This document shows positions 17,305 through 25,617 of a DNA stretch of 64,000 nt, piece by piece. The notes under the pieces are model-generated. The model saw only the letters and a list, made by a program, of their open reading frames with translations, had not been told where the DNA came from and made no database searches. Both the position numbers and the translations under genes were made by a program. Position 1 is the first letter of the stretch, and each line of letters opens with the position of its first letter. This stretch comes from Gemmatimonas aurantiaca T-27 (GTDB taxonomy: Bacteria; Gemmatimonadota; Gemmatimonadetes; Gemmatimonadales; Gemmatimonadaceae), in assembly GCF_000010305.1 (NCBI RefSeq), contig NC_012489.1, positions 1,240,001 to 1,304,000 of the forward strand, written 5' to 3'.

Positions 17305-18504
17305 ATGGCGTCGTTGATGAAGGTCGGTGTGGTGGGCGCTGGCGCGATGGGCGCCGGCATCGCGCAGGTGGCGGCTCTGTTCGGCCACGAGGTCGTGCTC
17401 GCCGATGCGTTTGCCGCGGCTCTCCCGCGCGCCCGTGCTGGACATGAGAAGGCCATCGCGCGTGACGTGGAGAAGGGACGGCTGACGCGCGAAGCCGGTG
17501 ACGCGGTGCTTCAGCGGTTCACGTATGTGGAAGGGGTGGGCGCCGAGCAGTTGGCCGCGTTCGCGGGGTGCGGCATCGTCATCGAAGCCATCGTGGAGCA
17601 ACTGCCCATCAAGCAGGAGCTGTTCCGGGCGCTGGAGGCCGTGGTGAGCGATGACACGATCCTCGCCAGCAACACGTCCTCACTGTCCATCGCGGCGATT
17701 GCCGGTGCCTGTCGCGGCAGTCACCGCGTGGTGGGTGTGCACTTCTTCAATCCCGCGCCGGTGATGCCGTTGGTGGAGATCATTCCCGCCATCACCACCG
17801 ATGCGGCGGTGGCCGATGCCGCGCGCGCGCTGGTGACATCGTGGAAGAAAGTCACGGTGATGGCGGCCGATACGCCGGGGTTCCTCGTGAACCGTGTGGC
17901 GCGCCCGTTCTACGGTGAAGCGCTGCGCATCCGCGAAGAAGGCATTGCCGATGCGGCCACCATCGACTGGGCGCTCCGCACGATAGGCGGGTTTCGCATG
18001 GGTCCCTTCGAACTCATGGACTTCATCGGGCTCGACGTGAACTTCGCGGTCACACGCTCGGTGTACGACGGGATGTTCCAGGATCCGCGCTACCGTCCGG
18101 CGTTGCAGCAGCAGCGACTGGTGGAAGCGGGTTGGTTGGGTCGCAAGACGGGGCGCGGGTTCTACGACCATCGTGATGGGGCCGACAAACCTGTCCCCAC
18201 CGAAGATGTGGCACTGGGGCAGGTCATCGTGGATCGTGTGCTGGCCATGTTGGTGAACGAAGCGGTCGACTTTGTGCACCTGCAGCTCGGTACCGCGGCC
18301 GACGTGGAACTGGCAATGACGACCGGCGTGAACTATCCCAAGGGGCTGCTGGCGTGGGGCGATGAGATCGGTGCGGCCACGGTGCTCGCACGACTCGATG
18401 CCCTGTATCAGGACAGTGGGGATATGCGGTACCGGGCCAGTGTGCGATTGCGGCGTGCGGTGGCTGCGGGTGCCACGCTGTCCGACGTGCGGCGGTACTC
18501 GTGA
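17305..18504 (+). CDS. paaH: 3-hydroxyacyl-CoA dehydrogenase PaaH (3-hydroxyadipyl-CoA dehydrogenase)
   Basis: 399 aa NAD-dependent dehydrogenase oxidising 3-hydroxyadipyl-CoA to 3-oxoadipyl-CoA. Dinucleotide loop GAGAMGAG at residues 12-19, HFFNPAPVMPLVEI near 145, FLVNRVARPFYGEA near 193 and a second C-terminal domain (about 295-380). It is somewhat shorter than enterobacterial PaaH (about 475 aa) but keeps both helical domains. It begins 6 bp after paaG, and its stop codon lies inside the paaI start (GTGA). Confidence 0.9.
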   Translation: MASLMKVGVVGAGAMGAGIAQVAALFGHEVVLADAFAAALPRARAGHEKAIARDVEKGRLTREAGDAVLQRFTYVEGVGAEQLAAFAGCGIVIEAIVEQLPIKQELFRALEAVVSDDTILASNTSSLSIAAIAGACRGSHRVVGVHFFNPAPVMPLVEIIPAITTDAAVADAARALVTSWKKVTVMAADTPGFLVNRVARPFYGEALRIREEGIADAATIDWALRTIGGFRMGPFELMDFIGLDVNFAVTRSVYDGMFQDPRYRPALQQQRLVEAGWLGRKTGRGFYDHRDGADKPVPTEDVALGQVIVDRVLAMLVNEAVDFVHLQLGTAADVELAMTTGVNYPKGLLAWGDEIGAATVLARLDALYQDSGDMRYRASVRLRRAVAAGATLSDVRRYS

Positions 18505-18965
18505 GCGACGCGACGGCACCGCAGAGCGGATCTGCCGATGCGGCGGCCGTCGTGCAGCATCTGATGGAACGTGATGCCTTTTCGCAGTGGATGGGTGTCG
18601 AGGTGCTCGAAGCGGCCGTGGGGCGCTCCGTTCTGCGCATGCCAGTGCGCGCAGACATGGTGAACGGCTTTGGCACGTTGCACGGTGGTGTGCTGTTTGC
18701 GTTCGCCGACAGCGCGTTTGCCTTTTCCACCAACGCCGGCGGTTTTCTCAGTGTGGCAGTGGACTGCAGCATCAGCTTCCCGGTCGCGGTGCGGCCCGGA
18801 GATGTCCTCACCGCCACGGCGGTGGAGCAGAGCACGACCAACCGGCTGGCTTTCTGTGAAGTGAACGTCACCAATCAGGATGCGGTGACGGTGGGCTATT
18901 TCCGCGGCACGGTGTATCGCACGACACGTCCACACGTAGTGGGGCAGGCCATCGGGGCCGCATGA
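18501..18965 (+). CDS. paaI: Hydroxyphenylacetyl-CoA thioesterase PaaI
   Basis: 154 aa hotdog-fold thioesterase. The catalytic helix segment LHGGVLFAFADSAFAFS (near residue 58) carries the conserved His-Gly-Gly and Asp of the PaaI family. In the pathway it releases CoA from dead-end or toxic acyl-CoA intermediates and so rescues the CoA pool. It starts with GTG and overlaps paaH by 4 nt (GTGA), implying translational coupling. A 72-bp gap follows before paaJ. Confidence 0.9.
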   Translation: MSDATAPQSGSADAAAVVQHLMERDAFSQWMGVEVLEAAVGRSVLRMPVRADMVNGFGTLHGGVLFAFADSAFAFSTNAGGFLSVAVDCSISFPVAVRPGDVLTATAVEQSTTNRLAFCEVNVTNQDAVTVGYFRGTVYRTTRPHVVGQAIGAA

Positions 18966-19037
18966 TGTGGCGGTCCGCTGGTCGTGTGTTCACACCGCGC
19001 GCCAGCGCAACACGAGAACTTCGGATCAGGGTGCACG

Positions 19038-20276
19038 ATGCAGAGTGAAGGACTTCAGGGCGCATGGATCGTTGATGGCGTGCGCACTCCCATCGGGAAC
19101 CTGGGCGGCGCACTGAGCGCGGTCCGGGCCGACGACCTCGGCGCGCATGTGATCAGTGCGTTGGTGGCCAAGGTGCAGCAGGCCACGCCGGGTTTCGATC
19201 CGGCAGCCATTGTGGATGTCATTCTGGGCTGCGCGAATCAGGCCGGGGAAGACAATCGCAATGTGGCGCGCATGTCGGCGTTGCTGGCCGGCTTACCGGT
19301 GACGGTGCCGGGCGAAACGGTGAACCGTCTGTGCGCATCGGGCCTCAATGCGGTGGCTTCGGCTGCACGGGCCATTCGCGCTGGGGAAGGCGATGTGTAC
19401 CTCGCCGGTGGTGTGGAGAGCATGACGCGCGCGCCCTTTGTGCTGTCGAAGGGCAGCACGCCGTTTGCGCGTGATGTGCAGCTCTTCGATACCAGCCTCG
19501 GGTGGCGCTTCGTCAATCCGCGCATGAAGACGATGCATGGTACCGACAGCATGGGCGAAACGGCGGAGAACGTGGCCAGCCAGTACGGTGTCACGCGCGC
19601 CGACCAGGACGCGTTTGCCGTGCGTTCGCAGCAGAAGGCGGCCGTGGCACGCAGCAGTGGCCGATTGGCGCAGGAAATTGCGCTGGTGTCGATCCCGCAG
19701 AAGAAAGGGGATCCGATCGTCGTGCGCGATGACGAGTTCCTGCGCCCTGATACGACCATGGAAACGCTGGCCAAACTCAAGCCTGCGTTCCGTCATGATG
19801 GGCAGGGCAGTGTCACGGCCGGCAATGCCAGTGGTCTCAACGATGGGGCCGCGGCGCTGCTGCTGGCGTCCGATCGTGGGGTGAAGACGCACGGATTTTC
19901 GCCGATCGCCCGTGTGGTGGCCAGCGCGGCCGCCGGCGTGGAGCCGCGCATCATGGGCATGGGCCCGGTGCCATCCACTCGCTTGGTGCTCGAGCGAGCC
20001 GGTCTCACGCTCGACCAAATGGATGTCATCGAACTCAACGAAGCCTTCGCCGCACAGTCGCTGGCCTGCGTGCGTGAATTGGGCATTGCCGATGACGATC
20101 CGCGCGTGAACCCCAACGGCGGTGCGATTGCGTTGGGGCACCCGTTGGGTATGAGCGGCGCGCGCATTGCGCTGTCGGCGGCGCGGCAGTTGCAGATCAG
20201 CGGCGGACGTTACGCGCTGTGCACCATGTGCATCGGCGTGGGGCAGGGTTTTGCCGTCGTGCTCGAACGCGCGTGA
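19038..20276 (+). CDS. paaJ: 3-oxoadipyl-CoA / 3-oxo-5,6-dehydrosuberyl-CoA thiolase PaaJ
   Basis: 412 aa thiolase that cleaves 3-oxo-dehydrosuberyl-CoA and 3-oxoadipyl-CoA, giving acetyl-CoA and finally succinyl-CoA. The nucleophile Cys99 lies in [11 protein letters not shown], His368 in [12 protein letters not shown] and the proton-donor Cys398 in [10 protein letters not shown]. All three are present. Start at the ATG 19038; an in-frame ATG at 18984 lacks the usual N-terminus. It ends 7 bp before paaY. Confidence 0.92.
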   Translation: MQSEGLQGAWIVDGVRTPIGNLGGALSAVRADDLGAHVISALVAKVQQATPGFDPAAIVDVILGCANQAGEDNRNVARMSALLAGLPVTVPGETVNRLCASGLNAVASAARAIRAGEGDVYLAGGVESMTRAPFVLSKGSTPFARDVQLFDTSLGWRFVNPRMKTMHGTDSMGETAENVASQYGVTRADQDAFAVRSQQKAAVARSSGRLAQEIALVSIPQKKGDPIVVRDDEFLRPDTTMETLAKLKPAFRHDGQGSVTAGNASGLNDGAAALLLASDRGVKTHGFSPIARVVASAAAGVEPRIMGMGPVPSTRLVLERAGLTLDQMDVIELNEAFAAQSLACVRELGIADDDPRVNPNGGAIALGHPLGMSGARIALSAARQLQISGGRYALCTMCIGVGQGFAVVLERA

Positions 20277-20283
20277 TCGGCAG

Positions 20284-20895
20284 ATGATCTACGCGTTCGA
20301 TGGGTTCATTCCGGTCATTCACGAATCGGCGTTCATTCATCCGCAGGCCACCGTGACGGGCAACGTGACGATTGGTCGGGATGTGTACGTCGGTCCCGGT
20401 GCGGCCATCCGTGGGGACTGGGGCGGCATCGTGATCGAAGACGGGTGCAATGTGCAGGAGAATTGCACCGTACACATGTTCCCCGGTGTCGTGGTGACGC
20501 TCGAGGCCGCGGCGCACATCGGACATGGCGCGATCATTCATGGCGCGCGCATCGGCGCCAACGCGTTGGTGGGCATGAACGCGGTGGTGATGGACAACGC
20601 GGTGGTGGGCGCCGGCTGCATTGTGGGGGCGCTCTGTTTTGTGCCGACGGGTATGGAGATCCCGCCGCGTAAAGTGGTGGTCGGCAACCCGGCCAAGATC
20701 GTGAAGGATGTCAGCGACGAAATGCTGGCTTGGAAGACCGAGGGCACGGCGCTGTATCAGCAGTTGCCGGCGGCCATGCGGGGATCGTGGCGCGAGGTGG
20801 AACCCTTGCGCAGCGTGCCCGCCGACCGGCCGACGCAGATGGCGATGCTCAAGAACTGGCAGGATACCCAGCGCTCACGCGAGGAATACGGCTGA
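20284..20895 (+). CDS. paaY: Phenylacetic acid degradation protein PaaY (gamma-carbonic-anhydrase-like thioesterase)
   Basis: 203 aa left-handed beta-helix protein with hexapeptide repeats (PQATVTGNVTIGRDVYVGPGA and following). Metal-binding histidines are seen in NCTVHMF and in AHIGHGAIIHGA. PaaY proteins hydrolyse the reactive CoA by-product of the pathway. The end, NWQDTQRSREEYG, is typical. The stop codon overlaps the paaZ ATG by one base (TGATG). Confidence 0.9.
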   Translation: MIYAFDGFIPVIHESAFIHPQATVTGNVTIGRDVYVGPGAAIRGDWGGIVIEDGCNVQENCTVHMFPGVVVTLEAAAHIGHGAIIHGARIGANALVGMNAVVMDNAVVGAGCIVGALCFVPTGMEIPPRKVVVGNPAKIVKDVSDEMLAWKTEGTALYQQLPAAMRGSWREVEPLRSVPADRPTQMAMLKNWQDTQRSREEYG

Positions 20896-22949
20896 TGTTG
20901 ACGGTGCAGAACTACGCCCTTGGCGAGTGGGTCACGGGCACGGGCCCACGTACGGATCTGATCGATGCCGTGACGGGCGAGAAGATCGGCGATGCGTCGA
21001 GCCATGGGCTCGATTTCAAGGCGATGCTGAACTACGCGCGCACGGTGGGTGGTCCCAAGCTGCGCGATCTCACGTTCCATGAACGCTCGCTGCGCCTCAA
21101 GCGCATCGCGCAAGCACTCATGGCACGCAAGGAAGAGTTCTATCCGCTGTCATTCATGACAGGCGCGACGCGCACCGATTCGTGGGTCGACATCGAAGGC
21201 GGCATCGGCACGTTCTTCGCATACGCCAGCCGCGGTCGTCGGGAATTCACCAACGAGCGGTTCCATGTGGAAGGCCCCACCGAACCGCTCTCCAAGGGCG
21301 GCACGTTCGTGGGTCGGCACATTCTCGTGCCGCTCGAAGGCGCGGGTGTGCACATCAATGCGTTCAATTTCCCCGTGTGGGGCATGCTCGAGAAATTGGC
21401 GCCGGCCCTCGTGGCTGGTGTGCCGTGCATCGTGAAGCCGTCCACCACGGGCAGTCATCTCACCGAAGCGGTGTTCCGCGCCATCATCGAAACGGGTGAA
21501 CTGCCGGCCGGTGCGCTGCAGCTCATCTGCGGTGATGCCCGCGACCTGCTCGACCATGTCGAAGAGCAGGACGTGGTGGCCTTCACCGGCTCCGCGAACA
21601 CCGGGCACAAGCTGCGTCAGGGCAAGGCCATCGTGGCCAACTCCACGCGCTTCAACATGGAAGCCGATTCGCTCAACTGCACCATCCTGGGTCCCGACGC
21701 CACGCCCGGCACGGAGGAGTTCGATCTCTTCGTGAAGGAAGTCGTGCGCGAGATGACGACCAAGGCGGGACAGAAGTGCACCGCGATTCGCCGCACCATC
21801 GTGCCCTCAGGGCTCGAAGAAGAGGTGATCAAGGCGATTTCGAAGCGCCTGGCCACCACCACCATCGGCAGCCCGACGGCGGAAGGCGTGCGTATGGGCC
21901 CCTTGGCGTCGGCCAGTCAGGTACGCTCGGTGGGGGAGAGTGCGGCGCGCATTCGTGCGGCCGCCGAGCGGGTGTATGGCAACGATGATTTTGCCGTGGT
22001 GGGCGCGGACCGGGAGAAGGGCGCGTTTTATTCGCCCGAACTGCTGTACTGCGCAGATCCGCTCAACCGCCTCGAGCCGCATGACATCGAAGCGTTTGGT
22101 CCGGTGAACACCATCATGCCGTACAAGACTCTCGACGAAGCCGTGCAGCTCGCGCGCATGGGTCGTGGCTCGCTGGTAGGATCGCTGGTGACACATGACC
22201 CGAAGGTGGCGCAGAAGGTCGTGCTGGGCGTGGCGCCGTATCATGGTCGTGTGCTGGTACTCGATCGCACGAGCGCGAAGGAAAGCACGGGACACGGCTC
22301 ACCGCTGCCGAACCTGGTGCATGGCGGTCCGGGTCGCGCCGGTGGCGGCGAAGAAATGGGTGGCGCGCGCGGTGTGACGCACTACCTGCAGCGTGTGGCG
22401 CTTCAGGGCAGTCCCAGCATGCTCACGGCCATCACCCGTGAGTGGACGAAGGGCGCCGAAGAAGTGAAGGACACGGTGCACCCGTTCCGGAAGACCTTCG
22501 ATCAGTTGCAGGTGGGTGACACCATCATCACGAAGTCGCGTGAGATCACGCTGGCCGACGTCGAGAAGTTTGCAGCGCTGAGCGGGGATACGTTCTACGC
22601 GCACATGAACGACGAGCATGCCCGCAGCAATGGCGTGTTCGAAGGGCGCGTGGCGCATGGGTACTTCATCGTGTCGGCAGCGGCCGGTCTGTTCGTCGAC
22701 CCGGATCTTGGTCCGGTGCTCGCCAACTACGGTCTCGAGAAACTGCGCTTCACGAAGCCGGTGTACCCGGGTGACACCATCCACGTACGCCTCACGGTCA
22801 AGCAGAAGACCGCCAAGGACGTGCCCGAGGGGACCATTCCGCAGGGTGTCGTGGAGTGGGACGTGGAAGTGTTCAACCAGGAGAACGAAGCGGTGGCGGT
22901 GTATTCCATCCTCACGTTGGTGGCGCGTGGTGACGCAAAGGCTGCCTAG
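20895..22949 (+). CDS. paaZ: Bifunctional oxepin-CoA hydrolase / aldehyde dehydrogenase PaaZ
   Basis: 684 aa fusion. The N-terminal aldehyde dehydrogenase (about 1-520) carries Glu256 in FNMEADSLN and nucleophile Cys295 in GQKCTAIRR, at the same numbers as in Escherichia coli PaaZ. The C-terminal MaoC hydratase (about 540-684) has the Asp565/His570 dyad in GDTFYAHMNDEHARSN. It opens oxepin-CoA and oxidises the resulting aldehyde to 3-oxo-5,6-dehydrosuberyl-CoA with NADP. Length matches the family. Last gene of the operon; the MATE gene starts 18 bp later but has its own candidate promoter. Confidence 0.94.
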   Translation: MLTVQNYALGEWVTGTGPRTDLIDAVTGEKIGDASSHGLDFKAMLNYARTVGGPKLRDLTFHERSLRLKRIAQALMARKEEFYPLSFMTGATRTDSWVDIEGGIGTFFAYASRGRREFTNERFHVEGPTEPLSKGGTFVGRHILVPLEGAGVHINAFNFPVWGMLEKLAPALVAGVPCIVKPSTTGSHLTEAVFRAIIETGELPAGALQLICGDARDLLDHVEEQDVVAFTGSANTGHKLRQGKAIVANSTRFNMEADSLNCTILGPDATPGTEEFDLFVKEVVREMTTKAGQKCTAIRRTIVPSGLEEEVIKAISKRLATTTIGSPTAEGVRMGPLASASQVRSVGESAARIRAAAERVYGNDDFAVVGADREKGAFYSPELLYCADPLNRLEPHDIEAFGPVNTIMPYKTLDEAVQLARMGRGSLVGSLVTHDPKVAQKVVLGVAPYHGRVLVLDRTSAKESTGHGSPLPNLVHGGPGRAGGGEEMGGARGVTHYLQRVALQGSPSMLTAITREWTKGAEEVKDTVHPFRKTFDQLQVGDTIITKSREITLADVEKFAALSGDTFYAHMNDEHARSNGVFEGRVAHGYFIVSAAAGLFVDPDLGPVLANYGLEKLRFTKPVYPGDTIHVRLTVKQKTAKDVPEGTIPQGVVEWDVEVFNQENEAVAVYSILTLVARGDAKAA

Positions 22950-22967
22950 CTGGTAAGCTGTACACCC

Positions 22968-24371
22968 ATGGCCACGACCCCGACCCGCACCATCGATCGT
23001 TCGATCATCGAAGGACCCATTGGCCCGGCCGTATGGAAAATGGCCTGGCCGTCGGTGGTGCAAAATGTGATTGCCGGCGCACAGGGGATGATCGACCATG
23101 CACTGGTCGGTCATCTCGTGGGGTTTGCCGGCAACGCGGCGATGGGGGTGGGCTACCAGGTCTTCCTGGTGGTGATGGTGTTCATCTCCTCGCTGTTCAG
23201 TGGCATGGGGGTGTTGGTGGCGCGCTTCGCGGGCGCCGGAGATCACGCGGGCATGAATCGCGCCGCCTCGCAGGCATTTCTGCTCGTGCTGATCATGAGT
23301 GTGGGCATCCTGGCACCGGTGGGCTATGTCTTGGCGCCCACCTTGCTGGGACTGGTCAAGGCGTCCGAAGCCGTGCAGGCGGAAGCCTTGCCGTTCCTCC
23401 GCATCATGTTCGTGTTCGGATTTGGCATGATGATGTTCTTCATGCTCGGTGGCGCATTGCGTGCGGCGGGCGATTCCCGAACGCCCATGCGGCTCGGCAT
23501 CGGACTCACGATCGGCAATATCTTCTTCAATGTGCTGCTCATTCGTGGCGCTGGTCCGATCCCGGCGATGGGCACGGCCGGTGCCGCTGCGGGTGTGATG
23601 ATCTCGAGCGGGTTGGTGGCGATCTATGCCATCGCCAAGTTGTTCAGCGGTGCCTGGGTGATCGATTTCCGCGGCATGTCGTGGAAGCCCGACTGGGACA
23701 TCATCCGCGCACTGTTCCGATTCGGTCTACCCACGGGGCTGCAGGGGATCGCAATGAACGTGGCCGGCGTGATGCTGCTGCGTTTCATCGGCACCACCGC
23801 CCAGAGTGCCGAAGCGCAGGCTGCATACGTGGTGGGTTACTCGCAGCTCTTCTCGCTGGTGACGTGGACGTCGGTAGGTCTCATGGGCGCGGCGGCGGCC
23901 GTGGCCGGACAGAACCTCGGCGCCGGATTCCCCGAACGCAGCCGATTGGCAGTGCGCCACGCCGCGAAGATCGGCCTCTATATCGCTGCGGTGGTCGGTG
24001 CGTCATTCCTGCTCATTCCGCAGGCCTTGCTTGGCTTCTTCGGTATGACCGATCCGGCGGTGGTGCGCATCGGACGCGAACTGCTCGCGTATCTCAGCAT
24101 CTCTGGCCTGTTCATCACCGTGGCGCTGACTTTCACCGGTGGGCTTCAGGGCGCGGGTGACACCAAGAGTCCGCTGTACATCACGCTGATCTCCCAGTTT
24201 GCGGTACCGATCGGTTTCCTCACGTTCATGGAAACACTTGGCACACTCGAGCCGCATCACATCTGGCTGGCCATCGTCATGGGCCATGCGCTGCGCTGTT
24301 TGCTGAGTGTGTACCGGTTCGAGCAAGGTCGATGGCAAACCATTCAGCTCGGGGTCAAAGCGCGCGGGTGA
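22968..24371 (+). CDS. MATE-family multidrug/toxin efflux transporter
   Basis: 467 aa inner-membrane protein with about 12 hydrophobic helices in two similar halves. The MATE signature around GPAVWKMAWPSVVQN at the N-terminus and GLPTGLQGIAMN at the start of the second half is visible. It probably exports cationic compounds with Na+ or H+. TAAGCTGT at 22954-22961, 6 bp before the ATG, may be a promoter element producing a near-leaderless message, so it need not belong to the paa operon even though only 18 bp separate them. Confidence 0.88.
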   Translation: MATTPTRTIDRSIIEGPIGPAVWKMAWPSVVQNVIAGAQGMIDHALVGHLVGFAGNAAMGVGYQVFLVVMVFISSLFSGMGVLVARFAGAGDHAGMNRAASQAFLLVLIMSVGILAPVGYVLAPTLLGLVKASEAVQAEALPFLRIMFVFGFGMMMFFMLGGALRAAGDSRTPMRLGIGLTIGNIFFNVLLIRGAGPIPAMGTAGAAAGVMISSGLVAIYAIAKLFSGAWVIDFRGMSWKPDWDIIRALFRFGLPTGLQGIAMNVAGVMLLRFIGTTAQSAEAQAAYVVGYSQLFSLVTWTSVGLMGAAAAVAGQNLGAGFPERSRLAVRHAAKIGLYIAAVVGASFLLIPQALLGFFGMTDPAVVRIGRELLAYLSISGLFITVALTFTGGLQGAGDTKSPLYITLISQFAVPIGFLTFMETLGTLEPHHIWLAIVMGHALRCLLSVYRFEQGRWQTIQLGVKARG

Positions 24372-24402
24372 AGGTTGGTGATCTGCGTTCCCCCCGCTGT
24401 TC

Positions 24403-25539
24403 TCACCGCATGCGCATGACGAGCTGCCGGTAGCTGCGCACTTCCGCTACGCGCGGGTCGTTCACCATGTCCGCGATTGGTTCCACGAGCTGGGTGGTGT
24501 GATAGCCTGCTACGGATCGTGGATGGGAGCCTTCACCGCCAAACCAGCTACGGATGATCACGGCATTCGACGCGCGTGGCAGCGGCGCCAGTGCACGCAC
24601 AAAGGCCGGGAAGCGTCCATCGCGAATGAGGTAGTCTTCCACGTTCGACGTGTAGAACACACTCAGCGAATCACCGCGCTCACGCAGGACCGCCGCGAGA
24701 GTGGGCAAACCTTTCGGTCCTGCCAGGTCACTCACGACGGGCACCACGAGATTGCGGCGCTCGAGTGACTGCACCACACGAAAGGCGTTTTCGCTGGCCA
24801 GGTATCCGGATTGCACACCATCGAGATCCCGTTCGGTGAGCAGTTGGGCCAGCGTCGGATAGTACGGCTGTGGGGCTCGGCCATGGCTCGTGAAGCGCAA
24901 CGCGACCCCTTCGGCAATGAAGGCACGATGGAATCGCTCGATGGTTGCGAGATCTTCGCCAGACAGCGTGATGCCGGAACGCGTCACTTGATCGCGAACC
25001 TTCGCAATGGCCGATGACGAGCTGGCGGGCGTGCTGGGGGTGCGGCGCGCCCATGCTACGAGGGAATCGATGGAGAGCGCAGTCCGTGCGTCCACATCCT
25101 GCGGCACCGGACGGCCCAGCCACAGCGCCAGGTACTCTGCCCGGTTGCGTGACGAGGCAAAGAGCGCCTTGAAGAGCAGATGTTGCAGCAGGTTGTCGCG
25201 GCGGATGTCCACCATGAAGGCGACGCGTGGTGCCGTACGCGCGATGTAGTTGAATCCCTGATCCGGTCCCACGCCCACGAAAGCGCCGCCACGTACGCCC
25301 CGACGATCCAGATCGGTGAGCGGGTGCAGCAGGCTCTTTTCGTTGGAAATGAGATTGTCGGTATCGAAGTAGGCGCCTCCGTCGCTGAGCCTTGCCGACA
25401 GCGCGGCAAACTGAGCCGTGCTGAGACTGTCCGTGCTGCGCGGAGTGCTCGGCGAAGTGTCCTGCACACGGGCGTCGGCGGCGGTGCTACACGCCAGCGA
25501 CAGGGTCACGACGATCGACAGCAGCAGGGCAATCGGCAC
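24403..25539 (-). CDS. Conserved lipoprotein of unknown function (LIC10091-like)
   Basis: 378 aa with GTG start and lipobox-like end of the signal peptide (LSLAC). Distinctive segments are GGAFVGVGPDQGFNYIA followed by VAFMVDIRRDNLLQHLLFKALF. This arrangement resembles the glycine-rich loop and acidic strand end of Rossmann methyltransferase folds, and I associate it with an uncharacterised family typified by Leptospira LIC10091. The match is from memory and not proven. No catalytic evidence. Divergent from the S9 peptidase at 25618 through a palindromic promoter. Confidence 0.55.
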   Translation of the reverse strand: MPIALLLSIVVTLSLACSTAADARVQDTSPSTPRSTDSLSTAQFAALSARLSDGGAYFDTDNLISNEKSLLHPLTDLDRRGVRGGAFVGVGPDQGFNYIARTAPRVAFMVDIRRDNLLQHLLFKALFASSRNRAEYLALWLGRPVPQDVDARTALSIDSLVAWARRTPSTPASSSSAIAKVRDQVTRSGITLSGEDLATIERFHRAFIAEGVALRFTSHGRAPQPYYPTLAQLLTERDLDGVQSGYLASENAFRVVQSLERRNLVVPVVSDLAGPKGLPTLAAVLRERGDSLSVFYTSNVEDYLIRDGRFPAFVRALAPLPRASNAVIIRSWFGGEGSHPRSVAGYHTTQLVEPIADMVNDPRVAEVRSYRQLVMRMR

Positions 25540-25578
25540 GGGTCGTCCTCGGGGAAGATCGGGCAGCAGACTCCGGTT

Positions 25579-25594
25579 TCAAGCTATAGCTTCG
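25579..25594. promoter_or_regulatory. Palindromic back-to-back divergent promoter
   Basis: TAGCTTCG on the plus strand (25587-25594) and TAGCTTGA on the minus strand (25586-25579) directly abut and together form the perfect 12-bp palindrome AAGCTATAGCTT (25581-25592). They lie 23 bp before the S9 peptidase ATG and 39 bp before the GTG of the lipoprotein. One melted region could serve both directions. Confidence 0.42.
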
Positions 25595-25617
25595 GCAGTC
25601 TCTTCACCCCACCGCAT

